The notes: generated by a model from the sequence alone, not told the origin. Counted from the stretch's first letter, positions 34,807 through 43,615 are shown. The stretch: DNA of 64,000 bases from CAVDRM01 sp963611355 (GCA_963611355.1 CAVDRM010000005.1:20748-84747); one strand, 5' to 3'. Translations and numbers: made by a program.

Positions 34807-36456
34807 ATGACGAGTGAAAGACATTATCCGCTGTATCCGGTGAATCGGTACGAGACATTTTTGGATATGCTGAACGGCATTGCCCGTCAATACGGCACGC
34901 AGGATGTCATCGTGACCTATACCAACGAGGGCGAAAGACAGGCGTATTCCTTTCTGCAGCTTCGGCAGGATGCTTTGGCCTTTGCCGCGGCGCTCAAGGC
35001 AATGGGCTTGGACGGGCAGCATACGGCCATTGCCGGCGGCAATTCCTACCGCTATCTGGTCGCCATGTTCGGCGTGGTGCTGGCGGGCGGCGTCAGCGTG
35101 CCCTTGGATACGGAGCATACGGAGGACGCCATTCAGCGGATGCTGCTGCGCGCCGAGGCGACGTCCGTCATCTGCGACGACCTGCTGCTGCCGCTCTTTG
35201 AGCCGATGCGCAAACGCCTGCTTTCCGCCATCATCGCCATGACGGGCACCGGCGGAGATGCGGATTTTGACGGCCTTGTGAGCGCGGGGACGCTGCGGCT
35301 TCAGATGCTGCCTGCATGGGACACCGAACCGGACGAGCGGGACAGGCCTTCCATGATTGTCTTCACCTCCGGCACGACGAGCGAGCAAAAACCCGTGATG
35401 CTCAGCCAGAAAAACCTTCTCACCAACGCCTGCGGCGCGGCGGCGATGGTCTATGTCGGCGAGCGCGTCTTTACGCCCCTGCCTCTGTATCACACCTACG
35501 GCCTGACCTGCGGGGTGCTGGGACATATTTCGCAGGGACGGACGGTCGGGCTGACCTATTCGCTCAAGCATATGCTGCGGGATTTAAAGCTGTTCAGCCC
35601 CCATACGCTGACGGCTGTGCCGCTGGTGGCGGAAACGCTGTACATGCGGACAATGGCGCTGCTGAAGCAGGAGGGAAAACTGGAAAAGGCCGAGGCGTAT
35701 TTCTCCGCGCACGCTTTGCGCAGAAGTCTTGCGATGCCGGCCTTTGTAAAGGCGGCGCGGGATGAGGTCATGGGCGAAAACCTGTCCCTGGCTTCCTGCG
35801 GCGGCGCGCACCTGAACGGTCGCGTTCTGCGGCATATGGACGCGCTGGGCGTGCAGATTTTAGAGGGCTACGGCATCACCGAGTGCGGGCCGATGGTCAC
35901 CTGCAACCGCAATCGGGCGCAGCGGATGGATTCGGCGGGGCTGCCGCTGCCGGATACGGAAATCGGCTTTGAGGACGGGGAAATCCTGGTGCGCGGGCTG
36001 GGTGTCTCCGCCGGATACTATCAGAACGATGCGCTCACCGCACAGGAATTTACGGACGGCTGGTTTCATACCGGCGACCTCGGCTACACGGATGCCGACG
36101 GCTATCTCTATATCACGGGCAGAAAAAAGAGTCTGATTGTCTTTAAAAACGGCAAAAAGGTTATGCCGGAGGAAATCGAACAGTATGTGTCGGGCATTCC
36201 GCTGGTCATGGAAGCCGTTGCCTATGGCGTCCATGCGGGCGAATCGGACGATGATGTCCAGCTTGCCCTGCAGGTCTATCCGAATCCCAAGCTGGCTGCG
36301 GGCATGAGCGCCTACGAAATCATGCGCACGCTGGAGGACGAAATTCAGAAGGTGAACAGCACCCTTCCTTCCTATAAGCAAATCCAGATGATAAAGGTGC
36401 GCGACATTCCCTTTGAAAAAACAGCGTCCAAAAAAATCAAGCGGAATATCACCTGA
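34807..36456 (+). CDS. Stand-alone acyl-activating AMP ligase (fatty acid-AMP/CoA ligase type)
   Basis: A 549-residue ANL-family adenylating enzyme. The P-loop is FTSGTTSEQKP (186-196; the usual GxPK is changed to EQKP). EGYGITECGP, HTGDLGY, and GRKKSLIVFKNGKKVMPEEIE follow, and a C-terminal lysine-rich TASKKIKRN carries the likely catalytic lysine. It sits between the response regulator and the acyl carrier protein gene, with 70 and 31 nt gaps, and has an AAAGGAG site. The role inferred is activation of a fatty or aryl acid and loading of the ACP, to start the peptide at condensation domain 1. A CoA-ligase role is the alternative. Confidence 0.88.
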   Translation: MTSERHYPLYPVNRYETFLDMLNGIARQYGTQDVIVTYTNEGERQAYSFLQLRQDALAFAAALKAMGLDGQHTAIAGGNSYRYLVAMFGVVLAGGVSVPLDTEHTEDAIQRMLLRAEATSVICDDLLLPLFEPMRKRLLSAIIAMTGTGGDADFDGLVSAGTLRLQMLPAWDTEPDERDRPSMIVFTSGTTSEQKPVMLSQKNLLTNACGAAAMVYVGERVFTPLPLYHTYGLTCGVLGHISQGRTVGLTYSLKHMLRDLKLFSPHTLTAVPLVAETLYMRTMALLKQEGKLEKAEAYFSAHALRRSLAMPAFVKAARDEVMGENLSLASCGGAHLNGRVLRHMDALGVQILEGYGITECGPMVTCNRNRAQRMDSAGLPLPDTEIGFEDGEILVRGLGVSAGYYQNDALTAQEFTDGWFHTGDLGYTDADGYLYITGRKKSLIVFKNGKKVMPEEIEQYVSGIPLVMEAVAYGVHAGESDDDVQLALQVYPNPKLAAGMSAYEIMRTLEDEIQKVNSTLPSYKQIQMIKVRDIPFEKTASKKIKRNIT

Positions 36457-36487
36457 GACGGAGGCAAAGAGAGAGGAGAAAGCACCT

Positions 36488-36715
36488 ATGCTGGATACGA
36501 TTCGCGGGATTGTCTTCGAGGTGACGGGCATTTCCGACCTCACCGAGGACACCGATTTTGTGAAGGATTTGGGACTGAACTCCTTGGACGTGGTCAGCAT
36601 CGTCGGCGCGTTTGAGGATAAATACGGCATTGAAGTCCCTGTCCGCGATATGTGGCAGCTTCATACCGTCCGTGATGTCATGGATTATATGGAGCGGAGG
36701 AATATTCGGGTGTAA
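36488..36715 (+). CDS. Acyl carrier protein of the NRPS cluster
   Basis: A 75-residue carrier protein. DLGLNSLDVVSIV carries the phosphopantetheine serine S32, in a four-helix ACP-like sequence with an acidic surface (DLTEDTDFVKDLG). The start at 36488 has GAGAGGAG upstream; the longer frame from 36413 overlaps the ligase gene. It presumably receives the acyl group from the ligase and donates it to condensation domain 1. No phosphopantetheinyl transferase gene is seen in the window, so one elsewhere must act on it. Confidence 0.9.
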   Translation: MLDTIRGIVFEVTGISDLTEDTDFVKDLGLNSLDVVSIVGAFEDKYGIEVPVRDMWQLHTVRDVMDYMERRNIRV

Positions 36716-36750
36716 TGAAACCTATACAAAAACAGATTGTTTGCGAATGG

Positions 36751-36777
36751 TCGAAGGACAGAAGTCCTTCGGCCTTT
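36751..36777 (+). terminator. Probable terminator of the NRPS cluster
   Basis: CGAAGGAC and GTCCTTCG form an 8-bp stem around AGAA, followed by GCCTTTT. The stretch 36716-36978 has no other gene that I can see. Confidence 0.65.
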
Positions 36778-36978
36778 TGCATTGGAAGAAGCGAAAAACG
36801 CAGCCTGCTGCTGCAAGCGGCGATAACCTGAATTTGACCTGAGCCTTGAAAATCAGTCTGGCTCTTCTCAGAAAATATCCCTTCGCACCGAGAGCAGTCC
36901 CGATGCTGGAACGGTTTCTTCAGCGCCTTCGGCAAAGAGATAAGCTTTGTTCATGTGAAAAACGAAACGACCAGCGTC

Positions 36979-37128
36979 AGCAAAAAGATGGGTCATGCAG
37001 ATACATCCATGACGCTTAGCGTATACGTCCATGCGAACGAAGAGGCACAGCGCCGAGCCAATGACATATTGGCAAGCGCTCGGTATCAAAAAGTAGGAGG
37101 GCCAACATATGATGGAAAAAGCCGCTGA
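36979..37128 (+). pseudogene. Remnant of a tyrosine recombinase (integrase) C-terminus
   Basis: In one frame the sequence reads SKKMGHADTSMTLSVYVHAN followed by EEAQRRANDILA, then stops at 37126-37128. KMGHADTSMTLSVYVH matches the box around the catalytic tyrosine of phage integrases. The frame stays open back to 36850, but the part before SKK is not integrase-like, and no arginine-box motif (LRHTFAT type) is found upstream. It is therefore a decayed fragment. Confidence 0.6.
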
Positions 37129-37258
37129 TTTGGAATACCTGTTGAAATGTCTTGCTGCTGTTGATGCAGATCATGCGGATGCGGCTCTTCCCCAAGCTCT
37201 TCTGATCGTCCATGAATACGCTGAAAAGCTGTATGAAGAGCTTGCCAATCAGTAAGAA
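37109..37258 (+). CDS. Small 49-residue protein downstream of integrase remnant
   Basis: A 49-residue ORF, with TAGGAGG eight bases before its ATG, begins MMEKAADLEYLLKCL and is rich in alanine, leucine and glutamate, probably two helices. It overlaps the end of the integrase remnant and is followed by a terminator, so it may be a cargo gene of the lost element. I do not recognise the family. Confidence 0.55.
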
Positions 37259-37270
37259 GCTAAAACGCAA

Positions 37271-37299
37271 AGGTTCTGCTATCGAGCAGAGCTTTTTTG
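37271..37299 (+). terminator. Terminator after the 49-residue ORF
   Basis: TCTGCT and AGCAGA pair around ATCG, extended by flanking bases, and are followed by GCTTTTTTG. Confidence 0.65.
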
Positions 37300-37758
37300 T
37301 TTGCATAAACTATTGATGGGTATACATAAAATATATTTGGCACATTTTAGACACATTTTCAAGAGCTGATAAGAAGCACGGCAGCACATTTTCAAAGGTC
37401 TGTTGATTTTTTGTTGATTTTTCGGCTGATTGTAAAGCTCCCAAAGCCTGCAAAGCCTTATAAATCAAGTATTGTTCAAATTGTGCTTGAAAATGCGCAC
37501 TTTTTTCACCTTCCCTCATCCTTCTGATAGAACCGAACCGATGGGAAACGCAAGAAAAAGGGAAATATATTTACAGAGTGTTCTTGATTTGTTCATAGGG
37601 CCGAATCGGATGTGTTGATTTTTCGGTAAAGAATGATATAATACCATATGGACACCTCTACACTGATGCGGGCATCGCCGCTCGCCTGGCGATTCATCTC
37701 GCCTTTCCATTGGTGCGGTGCTGCCTGAAACATTGATGAAGAATCGGAGGAGATACAT
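37300..37758. other. Intergenic stretch before nagB
   Basis: No supported gene. A 69-residue minus-strand frame at 37310-37519 has neither family signature nor a good ribosome site. The nagB promoter is at 37615-37642. The AT-rich half at 37300-37520 may belong to the same lost element as the integrase remnant. Confidence 0.5.
37615..37642 (+). promoter_or_regulatory. Sigma-A promoter of nagB
   Basis: TTGATT, 16 nt, TATAAT. The mRNA leader to the ATG at 37759 is about 110 nt and GC-rich, so it could contain a regulatory structure. Confidence 0.65.
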
Positions 37759-38478
37759 ATGCAGCTTCATGTATATGAAAATGCCGAGCAGGTTTCTCTG
37801 GCCTGTGCCATGCTCATCGCCGCACAGGTGACGAAAAAGCCCGACAGCGTGCTGGGTCTGGCGACGGGTTCTTCCCCGGTAAAGGCCTATCAGCAGCTCA
37901 TCGCGTGGCACAAGGCCGGTGTGCTGGACTTTTCCCGGTGCGTCAGCTACAACTTGGACGAATATGTGGGCATTTCCTATGACCATGAGCAGAGCTATCA
38001 TCGCTTCATGCAGGATAATCTGTTCTGCGGCATCAACATGAAGGAGACCTATGTGCCGGACGGAAACGCCAAGAACCTGAAGGCGGAATGCAAGCGCTAC
38101 GACAAGGCCATTCAATCCGCAGGCGGTATCGACCTGCAGCTTCTCGGCATCGGCCGCAACGGGCACATCGGCTTTAATGAGCCTGCCGAGCAGTTTGTCT
38201 ACGGCACGCAGATTGTCAATCTCACCAAGTCCACCATTGAGGCCAACCGCCGCTTCTTTGACAGCGAGGAACAGGTGCCGCGTCAGGCCATTTCATTGGG
38301 CATCGGCGGCATCATGGCGGCTAAGACCGTTGTGCTGATTGCAATGGGAGAGGACAAGGCGGACGCAATCAAGGCGCTCGTCAAGGGCGATATCACGCCC
38401 AAGGTACAGGCCTCCATTCTCCGTGCGCATGAGAATGCCGTCATTCTGGTGGATCAGGCGGCGGCATCCAAGATCTGA
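37759..38478 (+). CDS. nagB: Glucosamine-6-phosphate deaminase
   Basis: Converts glucosamine 6-phosphate to fructose 6-phosphate and ammonia, feeding amino sugars into glycolysis. The 239 residues match the short bacterial NagB. Signatures: LGLATGSSPVKAY, NLDEYVGISYDHEQSYHRFM and GIGRNGHIGFNEP, the last holding the catalytic His-Glu loop. It has its own promoter and a CGGAGGAG site. A hairpin at 38500-38525 separates it from argH. With murQ elsewhere in the window it suggests cell-wall amino-sugar recycling. Confidence 0.96.
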   Translation: MQLHVYENAEQVSLACAMLIAAQVTKKPDSVLGLATGSSPVKAYQQLIAWHKAGVLDFSRCVSYNLDEYVGISYDHEQSYHRFMQDNLFCGINMKETYVPDGNAKNLKAECKRYDKAIQSAGGIDLQLLGIGRNGHIGFNEPAEQFVYGTQIVNLTKSTIEANRRFFDSEEQVPRQAISLGIGGIMAAKTVVLIAMGEDKADAIKALVKGDITPKVQASILRAHENAVILVDQAAASKI

Positions 38479-38499
38479 TAAGATTCCATTGATGGTTTT

Positions 38500-38525
38500 G
38501 CCCGCAGATGCTTTTGTCTGCGGGC
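38500..38525 (+). terminator. Hairpin after nagB
   Basis: GCCCGCAGA and TCTGCGGGC form a 9-bp stem. The following ATAGTTTAAT is a weak T-run. Confidence 0.5.
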
Positions 38526-38558
38526 ATAGTTTAATCGTTATGTTAAGGAGAAATTCGC

Positions 38559-39938
38559 ATGAAGCTGTGGGCAGGGCGTTTTCAAAAGGCGACCGATCAT
38601 ATGATGGATGACTTTCATTCCTCGATTTCCTTCGACCATCGGCTGTATCGGGAGGACATTCAGGGCAGTATGGCGCACGCCAAAATGCTGGTCAGGCAGG
38701 GCATCATCAGCGAGGAGGACGGGGAAAAAATTCAGGCGGGCTTAGCATCCATCCGCGAGGACATGGATGCAGGGCGTGTGGCGTTTCCGCCGGAGAGCGA
38801 AGATATCCATATGCTGGTGGAAAGTCTGCTGACCGAACGCATCGGCGAGGCGGGAAAACGTCTGCATACGGGGCGCAGCCGCAATGACCAGGTGGCGCTG
38901 GATATGCATATGTACGCCAAGGAAACCTGTCTTGCGACCATTGAAAGCCTGAAGGCGCTGTGCGAACTTCTGCTGACCAGAGCGGAGACCTATGCGGACA
39001 GCATTATGCCCGGCTACACGCATTTGCAGCGGGCGCAGCCGATTACCTTAGGTCATTACCTGATGGCGTACTTTCAGATGTTTGCACGGGACATCGTGCG
39101 ATTTCAAAATGCGCATAAGGCTGCTGACGTGATGGTGCTGGGCAGCGGTGCATTGGCCGGAACGACCTATCCCTTGGACAGGGAGTATGTTGCGCAGGAA
39201 CTTCATTTTTCCTCCGTTTCCATGAATTCCTTGGATGGCGTGAGCGACAGAGACTTTTTGTTGGATTATATGGCCGCCGCATCCGTATGCATGATGCATC
39301 TGTCGCGTTTTTGCGAGGAGTGCGTACTGTATTCGAGCATTGAATTTGGGTTTTTAACAATGGATGACGGCTTTTCGACCGGCTCCAGTATGATGCCGCA
39401 AAAGAAAAACCCCGATGTTGCCGAGCTGATTCGCGGCAAGACGGGGCGCGTATACGGCGATTTGATGGGGCTGCTGACCGTTATGAAGGGGCTGCCGCTC
39501 GCCTACAACAAGGATATGCAGGAGGACAAGGAGAGCTTTTTTGATGCGCGGGATACGCTGATAAAATGCCTGAACATTTTTACCGCCATGCTGGAAAGCT
39601 GTGTTTTCCGTACCGAGAATATGGAAAAGAGCGCCGGCGCGGGCTTTGCCAATGCGACGGACTGCGCGGATTATCTCGTCCGCAAGGGCATACCCTTTCG
39701 GGATGCACACCGCATAGTGGGCGAATTGGTCGCGCACTGCCTGAACGAGGGCAAGGCGCTGCTTGACCTCACTCTGCCGGAGCTTCGTACCTTCTCCCCT
39801 GCCTTTGATGAGGATATCTACAACGCCATTTCTCTGTCCGCCTGTGTTGCCATGCGCAATATTTCCGGCGGGCCTGCGCCTGAGCAGGTACGGGCGGCCA
39901 TTCATGCGGGACGTACATTCCTGCGGAGCGTTGATTAA
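38559..39938 (+). CDS. argH: Argininosuccinate lyase
   Basis: Last step of arginine synthesis: cleaves argininosuccinate to arginine and fumarate. The 459 residues match the family (about 460). They include the N-terminal MKLWAGRF, GRSRNDQVALD (106-115), THLQRAQPI (154-162) and the superfamily signature GSSMMPQKKNPD (276-287), with the catalytic serine. AAGGAG precedes the ATG. No other arginine genes lie nearby, so it is an isolated member of the pathway. Confidence 0.97.
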   Translation: MKLWAGRFQKATDHMMDDFHSSISFDHRLYREDIQGSMAHAKMLVRQGIISEEDGEKIQAGLASIREDMDAGRVAFPPESEDIHMLVESLLTERIGEAGKRLHTGRSRNDQVALDMHMYAKETCLATIESLKALCELLLTRAETYADSIMPGYTHLQRAQPITLGHYLMAYFQMFARDIVRFQNAHKAADVMVLGSGALAGTTYPLDREYVAQELHFSSVSMNSLDGVSDRDFLLDYMAAASVCMMHLSRFCEECVLYSSIEFGFLTMDDGFSTGSSMMPQKKNPDVAELIRGKTGRVYGDLMGLLTVMKGLPLAYNKDMQEDKESFFDARDTLIKCLNIFTAMLESCVFRTENMEKSAGAGFANATDCADYLVRKGIPFRDAHRIVGELVAHCLNEGKALLDLTLPELRTFSPAFDEDIYNAISLSACVAMRNISGGPAPEQVRAAIHAGRTFLRSVD

Positions 39939-39969
39939 ACGGAATTCCTTCCCATCGGATAGATTTCGT

Positions 39970-40419
39970 TCACTTTTTCAGCCGAGGCTTTACGGATGCA
40001 TATACACGCATCACCATCATCACCGCCATGATGCCCAGCGCCATCATCGCGGCAACGGAGATGGTATACACGCCGCGTTCGGAAAAGTCCGCGTAATCGC
40101 CCCTGATGCATGATTCCATCGTGTAGTAGAGCGCGCCGCCGGGAATAAGTGGAATCAAAGAGGTCACCAAAATGCCCGTCACGGGCGTTTTTAAGGCTCG
40201 CGCCAGCATCTCGGCATAGGCTGCTGCGGTCAGGGACGCAAAAAGATAATTCGGCAGATCATTCGGCGACTGGCCGCCGGTCAAAAGATATACGCCCCAG
40301 CTCAGCGCACCGCCTAAAAAGGCAAACAGCAGCATGCGCCCGCGCATATTAAACAGCACCGCAAACCCCAGCGCACCGATTGCGCCCATGAGCGTCTGCA
40401 GCAGCATTCCGTCTGTCAT
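39970..40419 (-). CDS. Threonine/serine exporter, small subunit (ThrE C-terminal type)
   Basis: A 149-residue membrane protein of the ThrE/YjjB half-exporter type. It has four hydrophobic segments (MGAIGALGFAVLFNMRG, LFAFLGGALSWGVYLL, TGILVTSLIPLIPGGALYYTM and VAAMMALGIMAVMMVMRVY). The PLIPGGALYYTM part is typical of the family. It follows, and overlaps, the larger ThrE-N gene, so both halves of the exporter are made together. In actinobacteria the two halves are fused in one protein. Confidence 0.88.
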   Translation of the reverse strand: MTDGMLLQTLMGAIGALGFAVLFNMRGRMLLFAFLGGALSWGVYLLTGGQSPNDLPNYLFASLTAAAYAEMLARALKTPVTGILVTSLIPLIPGGALYYTMESCIRGDYADFSERGVYTISVAAMMALGIMAVMMVMRVYASVKPRLKK

Positions 40420-41171
40420 ACCATGCCTCCGAGCGAAAGAATGTATGCGCCGCCCAACGCGATGACGGTGGCGAGAAAGACGGCCTCGCCGATGTGCAAA
40501 AGCCCCGCTAAAATATCGCCGGAGAACAGGTCGCGCATGCCGTTCGTCAGCTCAATGCCCGGAATCAGCAGCATGATATTGCCGATTAAAATCTTATCCA
40601 CATGCGTGCCCAGGCCCAGCGCAGTCAAAATCAAAGCGCTGCCCGCCGCCGCGCACGCGCCGCCCAAATGCGTAAAAACGGCGCTGATATCCAGCCCCTG
40701 AAGCAGACGAAGCGTGAGAAACAGGATTGCGCCGCCCGCCAAGGAGGCCAGCCCGTCCTGAAGCGTTCCGCCAAAGAAAACGGCAAAAGCAAAGGGAATG
40801 ACCATGTAGGCGGCAAACTGGGCAGAGAAGGGATAGGGCTTGCAAGATAAAATATCCGTAAGCTCGGCTTCGGCTTCTTGGCCATTCGGCGTATCCCTGC
40901 AAATGCGGCGGCACAGCGCGTTCAGACGGGATAAACGGTCAAAATTGGTTTTTCCGCCCACAATGCGGCGGGTTTGCGTGACAGGCTCGCTGTCCGGCAT
41001 CAAAAGCGTCACCACAATGGAGGAGGGGATGGTGAAGGCATCCACGCGCTGCGCACCGTAGGCGTTCAGCATCCGCACGACGGAATCCTCCACCCGATAA
41101 ACCTCCGCGCCGCTCTTTAAGAGCGCCTCTCCGATGTCCAGCACCAGCCTCAGTACCTGCGTCGGCTCCAT
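40416..41171 (-). CDS. Threonine/serine exporter, large subunit (ThrE N-terminal type)
   Basis: A 251-residue membrane protein of the DUF1212/YjjP type. Residues 1-115 form a soluble domain (SGAEVYRVEDSVVRMLNAYG), followed by five or so membrane segments with GAILFLTLRLLQGLD and IMLLIPGIELTNGMRDLFSGDILAG, characteristic of ThrE. It is the first gene of a pair and overlaps the second by ATGA. Efflux of threonine, serine or small peptides is the family role. Confidence 0.88.
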   Translation of the reverse strand: MEPTQVLRLVLDIGEALLKSGAEVYRVEDSVVRMLNAYGAQRVDAFTIPSSIVVTLLMPDSEPVTQTRRIVGGKTNFDRLSRLNALCRRICRDTPNGQEAEAELTDILSCKPYPFSAQFAAYMVIPFAFAVFFGGTLQDGLASLAGGAILFLTLRLLQGLDISAVFTHLGGACAAAGSALILTALGLGTHVDKILIGNIMLLIPGIELTNGMRDLFSGDILAGLLHIGEAVFLATVIALGGAYILSLGGMV

Positions 41172-41176
41172 GAATA

Positions 41177-41842
41177 TTATCCTTTCTCTATCGGCAAAGA
41201 CAGTAGATACCCGGCGATTTTTGCACTGTGAACGATGTATGAGCCGTGCGTCTCGCCTTCAAAAATTTTGAGTACGCTGCCCGGAATCGCCCGCGCAATG
41301 CGTTTTGTGTGCCGAAGCGTAATCAGGTCACTGCTGCCGGCCAGCACATAGGTCGGGATTTGAATTTTTTTGAGCGCCCGCGTGCTGATGTGCGGTTCTG
41401 TCAGCATCAGCAGTTTTAAGGGATGCGGGTCTTTGAAATAGTCCTTCCGGCCGAGAAACAGCGCTTTGACACCCAGACCGACGGGCGCAATGTTCGCTCC
41501 GCTGACAATGAGCGCGGACAAAAGCTTCGGCCAGCGGATGGCGGTCAGCAGTCCGACAATGCCGCCGTCGCTGAAGCCGTACAGAATCGGTCTGTCCAAT
41601 TGCAGCGCCATGATGAGGTCATGCATATCCTGCGCCATATCCGCATAGTGATAGGCGCTGACGGGGCTGCTCTGTCCGTGCCCGCGGGAATCAATCAAAT
41701 AAAGGGTAAAGCGCGCCTTGAGCCGCTCCGCCGCCTCGGTAAAGATTGCGCAGCTTTCGCCGTTTCCGTGCAGCATGAGCAGCGGCCGCCCCTGACCCAA
41801 GACCTCATAATGGATGATAACGCCGTTGACCGCCTGCTCCAT
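41177..41842 (-). CDS. Alpha/beta-hydrolase
   Basis: A 221-residue alpha/beta-hydrolase. The oxyanion-hole segment is MLHGNGES, the nucleophile elbow is GFSDG with S91, and the likely acid and base are D172 (AGSSDL) and H199 (EGETHG), giving a complete triad. There is no signal peptide. The substrate is not readable. It lies 5 nt upstream of the exporter pair and may be cotranscribed with it. Confidence 0.9.
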   Translation of the reverse strand: MEQAVNGVIIHYEVLGQGRPLLMLHGNGESCAIFTEAAERLKARFTLYLIDSRGHGQSSPVSAYHYADMAQDMHDLIMALQLDRPILYGFSDGGIVGLLTAIRWPKLLSALIVSGANIAPVGLGVKALFLGRKDYFKDPHPLKLLMLTEPHISTRALKKIQIPTYVLAGSSDLITLRHTKRIARAIPGSVLKIFEGETHGSYIVHSAKIAGYLLSLPIEKG

Positions 41843-41879
41843 TGCTTTTCCTCCGCATGGTTGTGCAGCCTGATTGTAG

Positions 41880-42165
41880 AAGCCTTTTGCCGCTCTGTCA
41901 AGCAGAGAAAAATATTTTTATCTCACCGAAAGCGTATTTTTATTCAAAAGTTAAATATAAATACATATTACGATTCGACTGAAAACTATTTCTTGTGGTG
42001 AGCGCTCCGATTATCTACAACACTTAGATGCGGAAGTTATCAACAGTTTTGTTCACATTCAATTTTTAAATCTTGTAAATACCCTTGAAATTCTGCGGAT
42101 AATCTGATATAGTAAGTCAGGCGGTCGGGAGTTACCGACTTATCCACAAAAAGTTATCCACATGG
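41880..42165. other. Candidate replication origin (oriC) region upstream of dnaA
   Basis: Two perfect DnaA boxes TTATCCACA lie at 42140-42148 and 42154-42162, with near matches TTATCAACA at 42037-42045 and TTATCTACA at 42011-42019. An AT-rich stretch at about 41930-42000 could be the unwinding element. The boxes also overlap the dnaA leader and promoter, so they may serve dnaA autoregulation alone. Whether this is the active origin needs whole-chromosome skew data. Confidence 0.6.
42085..42113 (+). promoter_or_regulatory. Sigma-A promoter of dnaA
   Basis: TTGAAA, 17 nt, TATAGT, upstream of the paired DnaA boxes. Confidence 0.6.
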
Positions 42166-42257
42166 CGGATTTCTTTGCGGCCGTGTGGAGTACTTTTTTT
42201 CGCTCAAAATGCAATCGGCAATTGCATATTCTTTTGCATGATAATGGGGGAAGAGAC

Positions 42258-43577
42258 TTGGAAACGGAAGCGCTGTGGAGAGACGCATGTGATATGATGC
42301 GCCCGGAAATGGGAGCGATTTCTTTTGATACATGGATCGCCGGCGCACTGAAGCCGATTCTGCTGGAGGAGGATACCTTTTATGTGGAGGCTTCATCGGA
42401 TTTTCATCGTTCCTTTGTTGAAAAAAGGTACGCGGCGCTGGTTGCCAATTCTCTGACGCAGGCTGCCGGCCGTCCGCTCAAACTCAAAATCGTCACGCCG
42501 CAGCAGGCCGAGGAACTGAAAAACGGCACCGCTCCCGCGCAGAAAAACGCCTCCGCCGCGCAGCTCAACTCCAAATATACCTTTGATACCTTCGTTGTCG
42601 GCAACAACAACCGCTTTGCACATGCGGCATCCTTGGCCGTTGCGGAATCCCCGGCCGATGCGTATAACCCGCTGTTTATTTACGGCGGCGTGGGGCTTGG
42701 CAAGACGCACCTGATGCACGCCATCGGGCATTTTGTTTTGAAGAACAATCCGAAGGCGCGCATTGAGTACATCACCACGGAGATGTTCACCAACGAACTG
42801 ATTTCGGCGATTCAGGCACACAAGAACGCCGAATTTCGAGACCGTTACCGCAACGTGGATGTGCTGCTGGTGGACGATATTCAGTTTTTGGCCAAGGCCG
42901 AGCGCACGCAGGAGGAATTTTTCCATACCTTTAACGCCCTGCACTCCGCCGGAAAGCAGATTGTCATTTCCAGCGATAAGCCGCCCAAGGAAATCCCGCG
43001 CTTGGAGGAGCGCCTGTCCAGCCGCTTTGAGTGGGGGCTGATTGCCGATATTCAAAAGCCGGATTTGGAGACGCGCATCGCCATTTTGCAGCGGAAGGCG
43101 CGGGATGAAATGATGAACGCGGATGATGAGGTGCTGGCGCTGATTGCCGAGCGCGTTGAGAGCAATATCCGCGAATTGGAGGGCTGTCTGACCCGCCTGT
43201 CCGCGTATGCGGCGCTAACGAAGCGCCCCATTGATGTGTCTCTGGCGGAGGAAGCCCTGCGTGAGGTCTTTCAGCGCGTTGAACCGCGCCGTCTCACCTG
43301 CGAGGATGTCATCGTCGCAGTCGCCAATTATTACGGCGTGGCGGTGGACGATATCATGGGCTCACGCCGCAATCGGGAAATCACCGTACCGCGTCAGGTG
43401 GCCATGTATCTGAGCAGAACGCTGGCGGACGTGTCCTTCCCGCGCATCGGCGATGCCTTTAAGCGAGACCACTCCACCATCCAGCACGGCTGCGACAAGG
43501 TTTCTGAGGATATGAAGAGCAATGCGACCTTGGCTTCGCAGGTAAACGATATAACCAGACAACTCAAAGAAAGATAA
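42258..43577 (+). CDS. dnaA: Chromosomal replication initiator protein DnaA
   Basis: Replication initiator ATPase. From the TTG at 42258, six or so bases after GGGGGAAG, it has 439 residues, a normal DnaA length. Domain I begins LETEALWRDACDMMRPEM with the SFDTWI motif. The AAA+ domain has Walker A GGVGLGKT (143-150), Walker B VLLVDDIQF and the DnaA-type TQEEFFHTFN. Domain IV ends with FPRIGDAFKRDHSTIQHGCD, the DnaA signature that binds DnaA boxes. The open frame continues to an upstream ATG at 42162, but this would start inside a DnaA box and add 32 poorly conserved residues. It is not followed by dnaN. Confidence 0.95.
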   Translation: METEALWRDACDMMRPEMGAISFDTWIAGALKPILLEEDTFYVEASSDFHRSFVEKRYAALVANSLTQAAGRPLKLKIVTPQQAEELKNGTAPAQKNASAAQLNSKYTFDTFVVGNNNRFAHAASLAVAESPADAYNPLFIYGGVGLGKTHLMHAIGHFVLKNNPKARIEYITTEMFTNELISAIQAHKNAEFRDRYRNVDVLLVDDIQFLAKAERTQEEFFHTFNALHSAGKQIVISSDKPPKEIPRLEERLSSRFEWGLIADIQKPDLETRIAILQRKARDEMMNADDEVLALIAERVESNIRELEGCLTRLSAYAALTKRPIDVSLAEEALREVFQRVEPRRLTCEDVIVAVANYYGVAVDDIMGSRRNREITVPRQVAMYLSRTLADVSFPRIGDAFKRDHSTIQHGCDKVSEDMKSNATLASQVNDITRQLKER

Positions 43578-43582
43578 AATTC

Positions 43583-43615
43583 ATGCTCCCCGCTCGCAAA
43601 CGAGGAGCATTTTTA
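43583..43615 (+). terminator. Terminator after dnaA
   Basis: ATGCTCC and GGAGCAT form a stem around a short GC-rich loop, followed by TTTTTA. Confidence 0.75.

Noticed and set aside
37310..37519. A 69-residue minus-strand open frame upstream of nagB
   Set aside because: No ribosome site or family signature was seen; it may be leftover from a mobile element.
37300..37758. A tRNA or attachment site near the integrase remnant
   Set aside because: I found no tRNA gene or direct repeat bordering the remnant.
37759..39938. nagB and argH as a single operon
   Set aside because: A hairpin separates them and their pathways are unrelated; the U-tract is weak, so some readthrough cannot be excluded.
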